In this document: positions 44,922 to 54,588 of the stretch, one piece after another | Numbering within the stretch: the stretch's first letter is position 1 | Layout of the letters: each line of letters begins with the position of its first letter | Assembly: GCA_002049455.2 (NCBI GenBank) | Contig: KV919167.1 | Coordinates: forward strand, 1-57,912 | DNA: 57,912 nt | Source of the DNA: Porphyra umbilicalis | Lineage: Eukaryota; Rhodophyta; Bangiophyceae; Bangiales; Bangiaceae | Direction: 5' to 3' | Program-made: the position numbers and the translations under genes | Notes under the pieces: generated by a model | Told to the model about the DNA's origin: nothing | The model's database searches: none | What the model saw: the letters and a program-made list of their open reading frames with translations, nothing else

Positions 44922-46090
44922 CTACACTTTGAGAGTACCCTGTCGTAAAGACCAGGAAATATAACATACGGAAGCCTGTTGCCCCGGCCTCGCACAGTCC
45001 TCCAGTGTCTGGTACTGCGTCTCCGACGCGGGCAGCAGCTCGATCGCATCCGACCGCGTCGCCTCGGCGGCGGCTCGCGACACGAGCATCTTGTGTCGCA
45101 CGTGCTGGCCGAGGGAGGGCACCTCCGTCGGCGCCAGGGTGCAGACGGCGATGGCAGCACCGGCGGCTCGGCAGTCGCGTCCTGGCCCGTCGATCCACTC
45201 GACATGACGCTCGCCGCCATCAGCTCCCGCATCCCTTGGGCGAAACGCATGCGCCACTGGGTGCGGCAGAAAGCGTTACGGGCAGTCGCGCAGAGGTGGT
45301 TGAGGATGTGCTCACGTTGACCCAGCTCCACAATGGCCTTGTCGGTGACTTAACGAATCGTCTTGAGGTCGGAATTCAGCTGGAGGACGCGAGCCTTTAC
45401 GCGGCTGATGCCCGTGCGGAGCCGGAAGGTGTCCCCGCCACCCGCCACCAACGCGTCGGTCTTTCTTTTGAGCGACGAGGTGTCCCGCCGCAACCTCTGG
45501 GTCAACCTCATTTGCATTTCGGCGCCAGAGGTGACGCGCTTACGGAGCCGCCTGACGAAAGGCACGTGAGCGCGCAACTTTCCGGAAACGGCAGCCTCCG
45601 AGATGCCGCCGTAGGTCGCCACCCCCTTGATGCCGAGCTCAGCCGCCCCATGGAGGGCGTCCAGGTCGTCAGTTGCAGTCGCAACTAAGGCTACGGAGCC
45701 CATCCGCCCGTCGAGCAGCAGCTGACGACGAGATTGGCGGCCCAAAGCAGCTCCCTGGCGGTGTTTTCGTCGATGGCGCGGCCGACTGGTTGTTGAAAAC
45801 AAAGCGCGGGAGGGGAAAACCGATCGAGAGAACACGAAGAAGGGTTGCCTTTCAGTGGGAGGTGCCGCGGCGAGCGGCAGCGCCAAGGCCGGCGGCGGCG
45901 GCGGGGGCGGGGGCGGTGGCGGTGGCGGTGGCCGGGGGGGGGGGGGGGGGGTGCAAACGATGCCATGGTCGCAGAGGAGGACTGGCTTCCATCCCCCACA
46001 TGCCGATGTGGAGTGCGCTGCGGCCGCGTTCCACCAGGTCATGTGCAGCACACTTCCGGTGCGGTGAGCTCGACGGCCACGACGGGGCAT
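44922..46090 (-). pseudogene. Uncharacterised gene remnant, copy 1
   Basis: A minus-strand reading of balanced composition, shared with 54589-55724. Ordered segments are MGSVALVATATDDLDALHG, GIKGVATYGGISEAAVSGKL, RAHVPFVRRLRKRV, EMQMRLTQRLRRDTSSLKRK (likely coiled coil), VLQLNSDLKTI, EHILNHLCATARNAFC and HKMLVSRAAAEATRS. In this copy an in-frame TAA at 45350-45352 interrupts the line after DLKTIR; copy 2 has no stop there but has other breaks. Both copies need the same frame change between FAQGMRELMAAS and CTLAPTEVPSL, so a short intron or an old shared lesion is possible. Family not recognised. Upstream of GRMGSVA the sequence becomes a poly-Pro/Gly tract. Confidence 0.45.
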
Positions 46091-46155
46091 TCTTCATCGC
46101 GTTGAGACGCTTCTAACGCTGTAAAGCAATACACCCCCGTCGGCCCGGAAGGTTA

Positions 46156-46820
46156 CAGTCAATATCCGATTATGTCAGGGGGTCGTTGCAGAAGTAGCCT
46201 GCGTTTCACAGGTGTATTTAACAAACCGAGAAGTATTCGGTTGGTGTGCGAGACCTCACCACCAAGAGTTTACTGCATATTTGCCCGCTGTTGAAGGACA
46301 ATTGCTGGCTACAAGCTGACGTCCTACCGAGAGAGGCGGTGGCGGAGGTGCGGCGGCAGGTGCATGGGGTGCAGCCCGTGACCGACAACGCACACACCGA
46401 CGTTTCCGACCTCGTGGCCCTGATGGCCAACACCACGTTGTCGGAGGAGTTTGGAGGTATGAGCACGGCGGACCGCGAGGACGCTGTGCGACGGTGGTTG
46501 GCGGCCGAGGACGTCTGTGGGGTTGTTGCTGAAACGGTGGACTTGGTTTTGGCGGGGCAGGATGGGGACCAATAAACGGCTCGTTGTGGATGACGATGGT
46601 TGGATGCGGTGGCTGCGGGCAATGGTTGCATGCGAGAAGCGTTGCGTGCGATGATGAGGGCGACAACAGGACCGAGGCGCGCTGGTGCAAGGGGTGCATC
46701 GGCTGACGGCGTCGAGTCCATCGCATCCAGTCCTTCAGCAATGCAACTTTCCACGATTTATACGGCTTGGTTATATCCACTGTGGATATAACCAAGCCGG
46801 ACATATTTGAATAATGACTG
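46156..46820 (+). mobile_element. TA-flanked inverted-repeat element, 665 bp (Tc1/mariner-like, non-autonomous)
   Basis: Bounded by TA on both sides (46154-46155, 46821-46822). The ends are CAGTCAATATCCGATTATGTC and, read from the other end, CAGTCATTATTCAAATATGTC; 17 of the first 21 positions match. The related locus at 55781-55782 is a precise empty site: the same flanks join at a single TA. This is direct evidence of insertion, or less likely of clean excision. It carries a plus-strand frame of 109 codons (46246-46575, ending LAGQDGDQ) with balanced composition, no ATG at its start and no transposase motif, perhaps a captured exon since TTCACAG precedes it. A 37-bp hairpin sits near the right end. 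Confidence 0.75.
46763..46799. repeat. 18-bp-arm hairpin near the element end
   Basis: CGGCTTGGTTATATCCAC, one T, then its exact complement. It lies 21 bp inside the right end of the 665-bp element and may be a duplicated subterminal transposase-binding site. Confidence 0.85.
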
Positions 46821-47681
46821 TAATCCACATGGACTCGAAGAAAAAATCGGCCCTGGTGACCACGCACAGGCCGATTTCAGATTCCAATGTGGGTCCCCAT
46901 TGCCGGCGATGACATTTGCGTCCCACCCCCAGTGCAGCACCACTGAGCCGGGGAAAGGGCAGCGTCAGCCCGAGGTCTCTGTGAGAAGCTTGTAGCCCGC
47001 CTCTCGTATGTAGTGCTCGTGTGGTCTGTCCGCATCGGCCGCACGGGGTTGCTCCCGGAATCATTTGGACGGCACAGGGCGAAGCGAATCACGGCTGACA
47101 AGGGGGTCTCACCCGTGCGCGCCCGCACGCCACGCACGTGCGGATGGGCGCGTTGGCGCGGCAGCCGACGCGATGGAGCGGCGACGCCTGTGCACACCCC
47201 CTGGCGCGGGCCGAGACGCGTGCAGCCAAGCGGGACAGACCACGCGACCGTTGGCAGCGGCGTGTGTCGCCACACCGGGCGAGGCGTTGCCGGATTGTCG
47301 ACATCTCGTTTGACAATTGTTGCAAAAGAGGAATTACAAACACCCAAGACGTGGAAATTCTCCCTTCACAGACGGTATACAGTGGTGTAAACGTACGCGG
47401 GGATCCGTACAGTACCGGCATACTGTCACGTGACGACCTCAGCCAATCGCATCCACGCTACGTCGGCACACCGTGCCACGCGCACGGACCACCCCACTCG
47501 CAGGAACAATGGACGGTCGACGCACGCCGCTCGGCTGCGGCGGTTTGTGGCTGCCACACCCCCCCCCCCACTCTACAGCATGATGTTGCAGCGGCGAACG
47601 GGACGGGTGCTGCGCTTGCCCCGCTCCGCTCGGGGTGTCGGCGCGGTCGACGCCTCGTCCGACGGTGGGACAGGCGTCGCG

Positions 47682-49844
47682 TCAGTCGTTTGTGTCGCGG
47701 CTACCGGCGCGGTGCCCCACAGATGCGGCAGCAGCCACACCGTCCGGTGCGTGCGAGGCCGACCGAGCGGCGCGTGCGCCACCGAGGAACGTGCGGCCGC
47801 CGCTGTCAGACAGCTGGTCGATGGCCGCCAGCACCGTCACCACCCACGCGTCGATCCCGTGCGCCGCAGGTGCTACTGCCTCGTGTACGCTCGCGAGGGC
47901 GTCGAGGAGCAGCTGAAAAACCCGCTCCATCTCGTCCACGGGTGCGTGCGTGAGGTGCACGCCGTCCAACGCCACGTCCAAGTCGGTGACGCGGGCACGC
48001 GCGACGCCGGTCTTGTGCTTGCGCACGACCGCCTTGAGCGCGTCGACGACCGGGCACCAGTACTGCCGCCGCCGCTGCTCCGACGCCCCGCCCATGCGCA
48101 CGACCGTCGACCACGTCGGCGCCCACGCGTTTGTCACGTCCTCGGTCGCGTTGGCAACGCCGAGCACCAACACGGGCGTGTCGACGGGGATGCGGGCCAG
48201 CACGCTGCGCAGCAGCGCGGTGGGCGGCCCGTCGGCGGCGGCGGCAGACTCGGCCATCCACATCTCGGCGTCGGGCATGTACAGGACCGACGGCGCGACG
48301 CGGACGGCCGCCGCCACCGTGGACAGCAGCAGCGGCAGCTGCCCGTCGGTGCCACTCGCAGTGAGGGAGAGGAAGCCGACGTCAAACACGGGCAGGGACT
48401 GCAGGTGGCACAGCACCGCAGCCCCAACCAGCGACTGCCCCATGCCCGCACGCCCCGCAATGCAGAGGCGGTGCGGGAGGACCGGCCACGCGGCGAGCAT
48501 GGCGGCGGCAGACGCACTCGACGTCGGCCCGCCCACGGCCTGGGCGGCCCACTCGGCGCCGGGGGTGGTCAGCTTGTCCAGCGGAAAGCGCATGTCGAGG
48601 ACCCCCACCACATGCGACACGGTCGGCTCGAGGAGCGCGCTCAGGCGCAACGGCAGCGGCCGGTGCAGCGCCGGGGATACCCCCGCCCGGGCGGTCTGCG
48701 CTCGGGAGGCCAGCGCCACGTCCCAGTCCGCGTGCGTCACGTCTGGGAGCGGCCGCGGCGGCGCCCCCCCCCCCCCCGCACCACCCCCGACTGTCGCCGG
48801 GTCTGTGGCGGCGGTCGCCACCGCCTCGAGCCACTGCGGGTCGGTCCGGCGCCACGCGCAGCACACGGCTTCGGTGGCGAGGCCCCGGATTTCCGCTCCC
48901 GACCAGCCGTCTGTGCGTCGGACGACGTACGAGACCGCCGTCTCGTCTGCCGACGTGCCTGCGTGCAGCTCCATCAGCCGCCGGCGGTCGGACGCGTCGG
49001 GCAGCTGAAAGTCGAGCTCCAAGTCAAACCGGCCCGGACGACGAAACGCCGAGTCCAACAGGTCCACCCGGTTGGTCGCGGCGAGGACCAACACGCGACC
49101 GCGCGAGCGAAAGCCGTCGAGCAAGGCGAGAAGGGTGTTGACGACCCGCGAGTGGTCGCGGTTGTCGTCCCGCGTCGCCGCGAGGGCGTCGACGTGGTCG
49201 AAAAACAAGATGGACGGGGCCGCCGCGGTCGCAGCGTCAAACAGGCGGCGGAGGCGGCGCTCGCCCTCGCCGACGTACTTGGAGAGGATTTCGCCGCCGC
49301 GGATGAGGTACAGAGGCACGGAGGCGCCACCATTGGCCGCCCGCGCGTGTGAGGCGAGCACCCGGACGCTCAGCGTCTTGCCCGTCCCGGGCGGACCGGT
49401 CAGCAGCACACCCCGGGGAAAGGGCAGGGGCCGCCCGACACCTCCCCCGTGCGGCGTGGCGGTGAGCAGCGCCAGCACCTCGCGCAGCCGCAACACGTGC
49501 GCGGCGTGCCCCGCCACCGTTGCCCACGGGAGCGGGGCGGGGGGCTCGGGCTCGGGAAAAATACCCTTCTCGCCCCGCCGGCGGCGCTTGGTCGCCCCGC
49601 CCGACACTGACCGGTCGGTGCGGGCGCGCTTGGCCCCGACGGAGCGCACCGGCGAGCCACCTGCGTCGACGGGCGGGGGGGGGGGCACGCGGTTGGCGGC
49701 GCTCGCGGCACTCGCCGGCGGCAGGGTGTGGAGGCGCCCGTCCAAGCGCGACGCCACGTCTCGCACGGCGGCAAGCGCCGCGCGGTCCCGTGCGGAACGA
49801 CCACCCCGGGGCGTGCAGCGCGGCGAGGGCGACGGCGGGGGCAT
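47682..49844 (-). CDS. ATAD2/Yta7-like AAA+ ATPase without bromodomain
   Basis: Chromatin-type AAA+ protein of 720 residues; the family forms hexamers that handle histones. The start is ATG at 49844 (MPPPSPSPRC), about 150 bp after a TATA box. A basic stretch ATKRRRRGEKG is a likely nuclear signal. AAA domain 1: GPPGTGKT Walker A (150-157), LSKYVGEGERRLRRLFD, Walker B ILFFDHVDAL (D216-H217), sensor AATNRVD, arginine-finger region FRRPGRFD. The catalytic Glu of Walker B is replaced by His, so ATP hydrolysis is doubtful. AAA domain 2 is degenerate as in ATAD2: LCIAGRAGMGQSLVGAAVL, then SVLYMPDAEMW. The post-domain segment EQRRRQYWCPVVDAL matches the family, but no bromodomain follows before the TGA at 47682, whereas ATAD2 and Yta7 have one. 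A frame-broken second copy lies at 56641 and beyond. Confidence 0.85.
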   Translation of the reverse strand: MPPPSPSPRCTPRGGRSARDRAALAAVRDVASRLDGRLHTLPPASAASAANRVPPPPPVDAGGSPVRSVGAKRARTDRSVSGGATKRRRRGEKGIFPEPEPPAPLPWATVAGHAAHVLRLREVLALLTATPHGGGVGRPLPFPRGVLLTGPPGTGKTLSVRVLASHARAANGGASVPLYLIRGGEILSKYVGEGERRLRRLFDAATAAAPSILFFDHVDALAATRDDNRDHSRVVNTLLALLDGFRSRGRVLVLAATNRVDLLDSAFRRPGRFDLELDFQLPDASDRRRLMELHAGTSADETAVSYVVRRTDGWSGAEIRGLATEAVCCAWRRTDPQWLEAVATAATDPATVGGGAGGGGAPPRPLPDVTHADWDVALASRAQTARAGVSPALHRPLPLRLSALLEPTVSHVVGVLDMRFPLDKLTTPGAEWAAQAVGGPTSSASAAAMLAAWPVLPHRLCIAGRAGMGQSLVGAAVLCHLQSLPVFDVGFLSLTASGTDGQLPLLLSTVAAAVRVAPSVLYMPDAEMWMAESAAAADGPPTALLRSVLARIPVDTPVLVLGVANATEDVTNAWAPTWSTVVRMGGASEQRRRQYWCPVVDALKAVVRKHKTGVARARVTDLDVALDGVHLTHAPVDEMERVFQLLLDALASVHEAVAPAAHGIDAWVVTVLAAIDQLSDSGGRTFLGGARAARSASHAPDGVAAAASVGHRAGSRDTND

Positions 49845-49995
49845 GGTGCTGCAGACGCGGGGCAAAACGACAGGGCGGCGGCACCGCGCGCACCCCGCGC
49901 ACCGCCGAGCGAGCCGCGCGGTCTCGCACGAGGGCGCCTCGGTGTGACGTCGACGCCCGTCGGCGGCGGTCGCCGTAGTCTCATCGACCGGTCCG

Positions 49996-50003
49996 TATTT
50001 ATA
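49996..50003 (-). promoter_or_regulatory. TATA box of the AAA+ ATPase gene
   Basis: TATAAATA on the minus strand, in GGGTATAAATACGG, 152 bp upstream of the chosen ATG. It supports that start rather than the longer open frame reaching 50477. Confidence 0.7.
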
Positions 50004-50291
50004 CCCGCTGTCGACAGGGGGGCAGCGGCTAAATTTTAACCACGGAAGTTTGTATTCATACGGTAGCCTGCGAATCTGGCAGTGGCACGTGTGGCGGCTG
50101 ATGCGGGTTGCAGACGGTCCCGTCCCAACATCCGCTTTGGCATCATGAACCGGCCCCCGAGCCAATGAAACAGTGAGTTTGCAACAAAAGCTGACGCACC
50201 GAGGTCCGAGTTTTGTGAGAAGCACAGTAGCACACCCGCCCCCTGCGCGTCCGCCCCCCCCCCCCTGCCTCCCCCACCCGTCCGCCCCCGT

Positions 50292-50351
50292 CCCCACGTC
50301 TCTGTCCTTTGCTGCAGCCTTCCCCACGTCTCTGTCCTTGGCTGCAGCCTT
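50292..50351. repeat. 30-bp direct repeat, two units
   Basis: Two units of CCCCACGTCTCTGTCCTT(T/G)GCTGCAGCCTT side by side, in a C-rich tract upstream of the AAA+ gene. Confidence 0.85.
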
Positions 50352-50442
50352 CCCCGCCCGCCTTCCCCCCTCCCTCCCCCCTGCTCCACCCTCGACGCCC
50401 GACCAATGTCTTGTGTTTAGCAAACCCCAGTGTCTCATATCC

Positions 50443-50748
50443 CTAGTGTCTATTCTACCGCAATCGGGCAGCATCAAATGATGCCCGTTTGGGCATCAAA
50501 TGATGCACCCTCTCCCAGGGCCAGAAAACGACGGTTCTACCCCCCTGTTGAGGCAACTGGAGCACCCCCCGTTTGTATCTACAGCATATTGGCTGGGATC
50601 TCCCCCAAGAATAACAAGGCATCGCTGAGTCCGTTTCTGCAGTCGAAAAGAGCGTCAGAGGTCGGGAAGTACGAAAACGAGCGCTCCGAAAATGGGCATC
50701 ATTTGATGCGATTCGCATCAAATGATGCTGCGGTAGAATAGACACTAG
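50443..50748. mobile_element. MITE, 306 bp, with palindromic subterminal repeats
   Basis: Perfect 20-bp terminal inverted repeats CTAGTGTCTATTCTACCGCA (50443-50462 and 50729-50748). Just inside them are four copies of the near-palindrome GCATCAAATGATGC or its complement: 50471-50484, 50493-50506, 50696-50709 and 50715-50728, two per end. No coding capacity. The target duplication cannot be fixed because the ends read CTAG on both sides; a TA (50444-50445, 50746-50747) or CTAG duplication is possible. Confidence 0.8.
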
Positions 50749-50830
50749 AGGTTCCTCATCACCGCCGTGTCATAGGCCTCCTCTGCGAAGCGTCCACAGC
50801 TCACGCGCTCCTTGGCTGTGTACCCCACAG

Positions 50831-51863
50831 GCGTCGTGGGGGTGGGCTTGGGTGCCCAGCGACGCGCCGGGGTCCCCCGAGCCGCACCCCGGTAGGTGGT
50901 TGATTTTGCAAAATATGTTTTTGTAGCCCACCAGGCTACCATAAAACCAACGGTATTGCTAGAGTCAACTCTCGTAGGTTTTCCATTGGATTGTGGTACA
51001 TCACCCCATCTGGGGGGGGGTGTCCTGGGGGTGCCCTGGGGGTACCCCGCAGGCGTCGTGGTGGTGGGCTTGGGTGCCCAGCGACGCGCAGGGGTCCCCC
51101 GGCCGCACCCCGGTAGGTGGTTGATTTTGCAAAATATGTTTTTTGTAGCCCACCAGGCTACCATAAAACCAACGGTATTGCTAGAGTCAACTCTCGTAGG
51201 TTTTCCATTGGATTGTGGTACATCACCCCATCTGGGGGGGGGTGTCCTGGGGGTGCCCTGGGGTACCCCGCAGGCGTCGTGGTGGTGGGCTTGGGTGCCC
51301 AGCGACGCGCAGGGGTCCCGCCGGGCCGCACCCCGGTAGGTGGTTGATTTTGCAAAATATTTTTTTGTAGCCCACCAGGCTACCATAAACCAACGGTATT
51401 GCTAGAGTCAACTCTCGTAGGTTTTCCATTGGATTGTGGTACTCACCCATCTGGGGGGGGGTGTCCTGGGGGTGCCCTGGGGTACCCGCAGGCGTCGTGG
51501 GGGGGCTGGGTGCCAGGACGCGCGGGTCCCGCCGGGCCGCCCGGAGGTGGTTGTTTTGCAAAATATTTTTTTAGCCCACCAGGCTACCAAAACCAACGTA
51601 TGCTAGAGTCAACTCTCGTAGGTTTTCCATTGGATTGTGGTACATCACCCATCTGGGGGGGGGTGTCTGGGGGTGCCCGGGGGTACCCCGCAGGCGTCGT
51701 GGGGTGGGCTTGGGTGCCAGCGACGCGCAGGGGTCCCGCCGAGCCGAACCGCGGTAGCCGCGACGGGGTGGTTGTTTTTGCAAAATATTTTTTTGTAGCC
51801 CACCAGGCTACCATAAAACCAACGGTACATCACCCCATCCGGGGTGGGGTGCCCTGGGGGTGC
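50831..51863. repeat. Tandem array of about 222 bp, five units
   Basis: Units begin at GCGTCGTGG near 50831, 51053, 51274, 51492 and 51694, with spacings 222, 221, 218 and 202. Each holds GTAGCCCACCAGGCTACCAT and TTGCTAGAGTCAACTCTCGT. The shortening along the array is mostly loss of single bases from short runs. The first period is 74 codons, so a minus-strand frame stays open across about three units (50745-51386), but I do not call it a gene. Confidence 0.9.
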
Positions 51864-51912
51864 CCACTCGCGTCCACCTGCGCAAAGCCCCCCCGCCGGT
51901 CGGTGCTTGCGT

Positions 51913-52364
51913 CTAGACACATCGCGTGCGCTTTGCCGCCCGTCCACAAGAGCCGTCAGCGGCGCCGTCACCGCCGCCACCATCGTACGTGTCGTCATTG
52001 GCGACACCGTCTGCTGTGTTTGCGCCGACACTCCGGCATTTCGCCGTCGAGCGCGACGGTGGCCCCCAAAAAGCTCCCCCACAGGTCCACCCCCGTCCGG
52101 ACCTCCATGGACAGTAGGGCGCGGAGGCCCTCAAAACACCTGCTCCCATCGCGTCGACGCTCCAATCCGCCGACTGTGTCTGCAACGCCTCCAGCCGTGC
52201 GCGTACGGCCGTCATGGCGACTGGTAGGCGTACACCTTGCTCGAGCTGCACGGCAAACTTGTCCTGCCACACCCCGACGATGTGGGCCCAGTAGTCGGTG
52301 CGCTGCGCATCTGTGGCGCATTCGACAGAAAAGGTGGAGGGGAAACTGGCCAGCAACGCAGGGC
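51913..52364 (-). pseudogene. Unrecognised coding fragment cut by the assembly gap
   Basis: A minus-strand reading of balanced composition begins at the N (52365): FPSTFSVECATDAQRTDYWA, VGVWQDKFAVQLEQGVRLPV, LEALQTQSADWSVDAMGAG. A change of frame gives GLRALLSMEVRTGVDLWGSF and LGATVALDGEMPEC; the tail then returns to the first frame (ANTADGVANDDTYDGGGGDG). It looks like the 3' part of a real gene with indels. No family recognised. Confidence 0.3.
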
Positions 52365-52365
52365 N
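52365..52365. other. Single ambiguous base (N), likely assembly join
   Basis: The only N in the window. It falls exactly at the left border of duplication copy 2, one base before CTTCTAGTAGGG. Confidence 0.8.
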
Positions 52366-53128
52366 CTTCTAGTAGGGATCCATTCGTGTTCTCAACGCTC
52401 AGGCAGCCACGTTGCATAGAATGGATGGCCCTAGTCGATTTGATGGTCACCCTCTAGGCCATTTGATTGGATGGTCCCATCTGCACGCCCAATCAAGAAT
52501 ATCCACGTTTCAGCATTCGATGGCTCACGATCGCTCTGGTCCAGATGGATTACACACGTAAGCGATTACAGATTCCGCCAACAGCGTTTACAGATGCCTT
52601 CGGGGAACCCCCACTGTACAGTATACACTCCACACCAAGGCCCAGAAATGGTCAGCAGCGCGCCTGCACTGCCTCTCCGCTCTCTTCCGTCGTTTCGCCA
52701 TCTTGTCATCTGGCCCCTCCGTCGGGCCTTTCACACCACCACTCCATCGTCGTCACCGCACCGCAATGCTCTCTCTTTGACGCGCGCGCCGCATCCGCTC
52801 CTTCTTCGGGCCCGCGCTCCGCATCCGCCCCATTTTTTGCCCCCCCCGCTCCCCCTTTCTTTGCGCCCGCGCGCCGCATCTGCCCCATTCTTTGCCCCCC
52901 TCCCTCCCCCCATCCGCACGCCATGCAAGTCGCACTGTACTGACGTTCGTTTTTTTCCTCCATGCGTTTCACGTCCTTCCCCGTTCCCCCCCCCGGCCCC
53001 TGCCAAAGTGTTTACTCATCTTTTGTTCATTTCTTGAGGAATCTGGCGGCCTCCGCTGTCGACCTCCCCCTGCGTGTGGCGGCGCGCCGGGTGTTGTGTT
53101 TATTTGCTTTGCTGACCATTGTTTTATA
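52366..53128. repeat. Left part of segmental duplication, copy 2
   Basis: Near-identical to 39203-39954, with scattered substitutions and small indels, including a few extra bases near 52860. It starts right after the N and ends at TTTTATA, the insertion point of the 1456-bp element. Confidence 0.9.
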
Positions 53129-54584
53129 TTGCAGACCGCCCAATTTTGGCCGATCCGAACAAGAACACAAGCACTCATGTGTTTTCAAACATTTTTGATA
53201 ACTCCGCACTTATATCGCATTTATCCAGGCATGTTTCACAGCAAGTCGGCGAGTAAATTAAATTGAATCTGGAGCCGGTACAAGAGCCGGCGGTCGGGGA
53301 CCCGGCCGCCGTCGTGCCGACAGCTGCGCCGCACCCCCCCACCCCCCCCCCCCGCTTGCCCCCGCCCGTCACTATCGCCGGCGCCCCCGTCGCTCCGCCG
53401 ATCGCGGGCAGCTGTCGCCCTTTTGCTGGGACAGGGTGTCTCACGGAGGTATGCGTCGTTCGCGCACACTCCAGGGGGTCCGCTTCTCTTTTCGGGGGCG
53501 GGCGGGGAGGGGGGGGGGGGGCGCACGGGTGCTCATTGCATGGCGACAGGCGCGATCGTTGATGCTGTGCTGCTTGTCTCTGTGTGCTTTTGTTGTAAAT
53601 TTTGGCCCCTTTCCTGTAGCGCGCGACATCGGTGGTGAACATGGTGTGTCATCAGCCTGTACTCTCTGCTTGAGTCGTCCATGTGCCCCCCCCCCTCCCT
53701 TGTTTGTGTCCGCCGTCCATGTAGGCGCGTCTGGGAAACATGGGGCATTCTGGTTCACGCTCAGTGGGGGGTTCTGGCGGGCGGCGTGGACAGCGGCGGT
53801 GGGGGTGAGAGGGTGTGAAGAGTCAAATCTGCGCATGCACTGGATCGCACTCAAAAACAACACAGGCAGACGCGCCGTCTTTTTCTTCCCTCTTTGGTCA
53901 CTCTCCCGCTACGTGGGTAGTCTTTCCCCCTCTTTTGCCGGGGCGTGAGCAATGATCCCAACTGTTGCGCCACTTGGGGGGGGGGGACAGCAGCGCGGCG
54001 AAGACGAAGACGACAACGCGCGAGCAGCAACGGACAGCCAATCAGCGACCGAATTATATGTGCAAGGATCTTGCGTCCCAGCCTATCAGCAGGTGTGGAG
54101 CTGTAAAGAGGGTCCCCTTCCGACAGTCGGCGTGTGATGCGGCCCGACCCAGGTCATTCGGGCCCCCTGGCAGTCCCGTCGTTTCCCTTCGTTTCTCGTC
54201 GTTTCTCGTCGTTTCTCGGGCGTTCCGCCTCGGATCCGCATCAGATGCGGGCTCCGGGGCCCCGAAGCTCGCAAGACAGGCCAGATCCAGGCAGAATCGC
54301 CTGAGAGACGTGCACTGCGACAATAGTGCGGTGCACCTTGTGCGACCTTCAGATCTTTTCGAGTCATGTTCGGACCAAATCACCCGTAGAAGGGGAGCCA
54401 GGGCAGCCCCCCGTTCATCAATTCTCTGACAGCTCTATTCTCACTCAGATGTTTCCAAAAATAGAGCCTGAGATGTACTGTGATTTGGTCCTTAAAGGCT
54501 GTCAGTCCGTACTTCGCAATCTTGTCCTCGTCCCCCATGTGCTTGTGTTTATGTTCGGATCGGCCAAAATTGGGCGGTCTGCAA
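53129..54584. mobile_element. Inverted-repeat DNA element, 1456 bp, TA or TATA target
   Basis: Terminal inverted repeats of 46 bp match at 44 positions, beginning TTGCAGACCGCCCAATTTTG. They are flanked by TATA on both sides (53125-53128, 54585-54588), giving a TA or TATA target duplication. Absent from copy 1, where the flanking blocks are instead separated by 5 kb of other sequence. The interior has a G/C-rich part (53263-53560) and short frames of up to 170 codons (53436-53948, +) without transposase motifs, so it is probably non-autonomous. A 10-bp repeat sits inside at 54178. Confidence 0.75.
54178..54219. repeat. 10-bp tandem repeat, four units
   Basis: Four units of GTTTCTCGTC or a close variant, inside the 1456-bp element. 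Confidence 0.85.
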
Positions 54585-54588
54585 TATA

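Larger units (their letters stand above)
44960..48920. repeat. Right part of segmental duplication, copy 1
   Basis: Aligns with 54587-57912 across an uncharacterised gene remnant and the 3' two thirds of the AAA+ ATPase gene. The main difference is the 665-bp element at 46156-46820, absent from copy 2. 48920 is where copy 2 meets the window edge, so the duplication may extend further. Confidence 0.9.

Noticed and set aside
39955..44959. The whole 5-kb copy-1-specific stretch as one transposon
   Set aside because: Its two ends show only a short shared TACGACA word when compared in inverted orientation and no clear target duplication; only the inner 41151-44742 part has both signals.
50745..51386. 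213-codon minus-strand frame of 74-residue repeats
   Set aside because: Open only because the first tandem units are close to 222 bp (a multiple of three); it breaks in later units and has no domain.
50831..51863. Possible CRISPR array
   Set aside because: Units are contiguous 222-bp repeats without spacers, in a eukaryotic genome.
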